From contig CM043958.1 in the NCBI GenBank assembly GCA_014529385.2, forward strand, positions 86,893,025 to 86,957,024: 64,000 bases of DNA, read 5' to 3'. The stretch is from Adiantum capillus-veneris (Eukaryota > Streptophyta > Polypodiopsida > Polypodiales > Pteridaceae). Every line of letters starts with the position of its first letter. Positions within the stretch are counted from its first letter, which is position 1. The notes under the pieces were generated by a model. That model saw only the letters and a list, made by a program, of their open reading frames with translations, was not told the origin of the DNA and did no database searches. Made by a program: the position numbers and the translations under genes. Shown in pieces: positions 62,228 to 64,000 of this stretch.

Positions 62228-63863
62228 TTACCCCTTTTGCTCTATGACTTGATGGACACTACACTTCAATATCCATATTTGACTATTACCATTGTAAAAG
62301 CCTTTCTTCTGTAGTAGAAGGCAAGGTATCCATATTGAGTTTGTATCCCCTTTGGTTGTGGTTGGCTTCTGTTGGCTTGTGATTTTGATTGCTAGCCTTT
62401 GGCTGGAGGCTTGTGCGGCATGATCAATCTTAGTTGTTCCAGGTTGAGCTACTAGTTTAGGTAATTGTATTTGAGTGTTAACCTCATAGAATCCTTGTGC
62501 TGCAAGTAGCCTGACTGGAATCATCTATTGTTTCATATGTCTTTGTTGGGTAGCTTAATAGAAGTTTGACTTTGGTACCCATACTTGCTGCATTGCTTGT
62601 TTCTTTGAAGGTCTTCTCTTTTTCCTGTTGTTGTTGTTCTTTCTTGTGGTTGAGGTGTTTGTTGATAGCTCAACTTTTTTCTTCGTAGAACTTTGTTTTT
62701 GAGGTGAGTAGGTCCATGCTATTACCTTAGGATTTTTGGCCCAAACATTGGTGTTTCCTTGAAAGTAGCATTGAGCAATAATTGACTCATTTGATGCTAC
62801 TCACCCCATTATCTTTTGTTGTTGAGGTTGAATGTGTGATTGGTGTATCCAAACCGAGTCTTTGACTTAGATATGCTCCTTGGATACTAACACTTGGTAG
62901 ATTCTTTTTGGCTTCTTTTGGAGACTTTGTTGTGATGGAAAATTTGGTAGATAAACTTTTTGCTAAGGTTTTGATTTCATTGTATGATGGTGTGGCTTTT
63001 GATGTAGAGGTTGTGTTGGAAGTTTGATGGAGATTCGTTGAAGGTAAAGTTGACTTGTGAGGTTGATGTGCTTCAACGGTTTCTTTAGATTTACCTTTCT
63101 CCACTATGACTGGTTATTTCTTTTCTACATGGACTTGAGGTGCTTTTGGGACTATTTCTCTTGTTGTTGTTGAAGATTTTGGTTGTTGTCGAAAGAAGGT
63201 GTTCATCCAGCTTTTTGTCAAGACTAGACTCTGTTTGATGTGATGGGAGTTAATTATGTAGAAAGTGTCCTTGAATTCCCCAGTACTCAGCTTGAGTACG
63301 GCTTCTGCCACACCAAACCTAGGAATTGGTGTTTTCATACTTGTGTACACTGTCTCTTCTAGCTCTTTGATTGGTGGCTTTCCCATCATTATCCACATGC
63401 CATAATACATTAGATTCCTTGTTGCATGAGGATCTATAAAAACTGAACATGCAATTTTGAGTCTTGTTTCTCCACATATGCTGAATTTGATCACTATTGT
63501 AGACAATTGATCTTTCACCTTATCTTTGTCCTTCTCTCGATCTCAAGTCTGTTGAACATCTAATGTGAAACTTGGAAAGGGTGCTCCTTCATTTGCTTTC
63601 AATTGCATTTTTTTTGGGAGTTAGATTCTCTGAAAAAACTTTGTTGATTCTTCAGGTATCTCAATGATGACATATTCTTTTGGTTGCTCTTCTTCCTTTG
63701 TCTGTGCTTTTGTACTATGGTTCATGACATTGTTTGTCTCATCTATTCTGCATTCATGCTCACAAATTTCATTAGCTTCCTTCAACACCTTTATCAAATA
63801 GGGAGCTATGTCAAAGCCTTCCTCTATACAAAACTTTGTGGGCATTATTTCATTCACGCACAC
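62228..63863 (-). pseudogene. decayed retroelement-like gene with aspartic-protease-like segment
   Basis: Reading on the minus strand from 63863 (probably continuing past the window), one frame runs to about 62800 with three stops, then shifts frame and continues to 62228 with two stops: roughly 540 residues. Residues in 63518-63180 have a retropepsin-like outline: a strand-rich start (KFSICGETRLKIACSVFID), the position where DSGA would stand now reading DPHA, and a hydrophobic turn before 'LTKSWM' like the C-terminal strand of plant retroelement proteases. Downstream the sequence is Lys/Ser/Thr/Asn-rich and basic (63100-62590). No RT or integrase motif was seen. Identification as a retroelement remnant is inference. 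Confidence 0.4.
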
Positions 63864-63942
63864 TTCTAGAGTAGCAATTATATTTTATCCCAACCAAAAG
63901 GTTTAAACAGATGTTTTGGGAATGGTTCTCAAATGTAGTCTT

Positions 63943-63968
63943 CATCCTAGATTGATCTATCTAGGATG
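63943..63968. other. short hairpin near the window end
   Basis: CATCCTAGAT pairs perfectly with ATCTAGGATG across a 6-nt loop. It lies upstream (in minus sense) of the decayed gene; function unknown. Confidence 0.6.
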
Positions 63969-64000
63969 CAATCCTCTTTCCTCAGGCTTCCACGTTTGGA

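Overview
This window looks like repeat-dense nuclear DNA from a land plant with a large genome. The evidence is plant-type Ty1/Copia and Ty3-like LTR retrotransposons, priming sites of the plant initiator-Met and 'TGGCGCC' types, very long (CA)n and (GA)n microsatellites, low GC and no bacterial-style gene packing. A fern or another non-flowering plant is my guess; nothing in the sequence fixes the taxon. I found no intact host gene, tRNA, rRNA or CRISPR. The only intact long coding region is a retrotransposon polyprotein.

Layout. (1) 1-24.8 kb: alternating repeat modules, here called X and Y, whose boundaries are (CA)n tracts. Y modules carry a TATA-like box followed by a conserved hairpin. 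One Y module is split at 6.03/15.24 kb by a 9.2-kb noncoding LTR element (LARD-like, minus strand) with an unusual LTR-TAG-LTR junction. A decayed gene of unknown function, about 600 codons, lies at 17.6-19.5 kb. (2) 24.8-31 kb: old repeats, including a putative Ty3-type LTR with priming site (26.2-27.2 kb), three palindromes and three (GA)n tracts. (3) 31.5-35 kb and 58.8-60.7 kb: shattered plus-strand coding remnants of unknown function, on either side of an inverted repeat of about 150 bp. (4) 35.4-58.6 kb: a tandem array of a gag-only LTR element, LTR-int-LTR-int-LTR-int-LTR, flanked as a whole by the 4-bp duplication ACGC. The third LTR is interrupted by a complete, very young Ty1/Copia element (45.7-50.8 kb, minus strand) with 205-bp LTRs differing at one base, a TACCT target duplication and all polyprotein catalytic motifs present. 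(5) 60.7-64 kb: old repeats and a decayed minus-strand retroelement-like gene with an aspartic-protease-like fold.

How the parts relate. The nesting gives a relative order: inverted repeat first, then the gag-only element and its tandem expansion, then Copia. The Copia element could supply its own enzymes. The LARD and the gag-only element have no pol and would depend on another element for reverse transcription and integration. The three gag-only cores carry different disabling mutations and their protein differences are mostly amino-acid changing, so they have decayed independently since the array formed. Strongest leads: the LTR-LTR junction in the LARD, whose 3 nt match the PBS- and PPT-side bases expected of a circular or concatemeric replication intermediate; the tandem gag-only array with mosaic LTRs; and repeated conserved hairpins inside noncoding elements.
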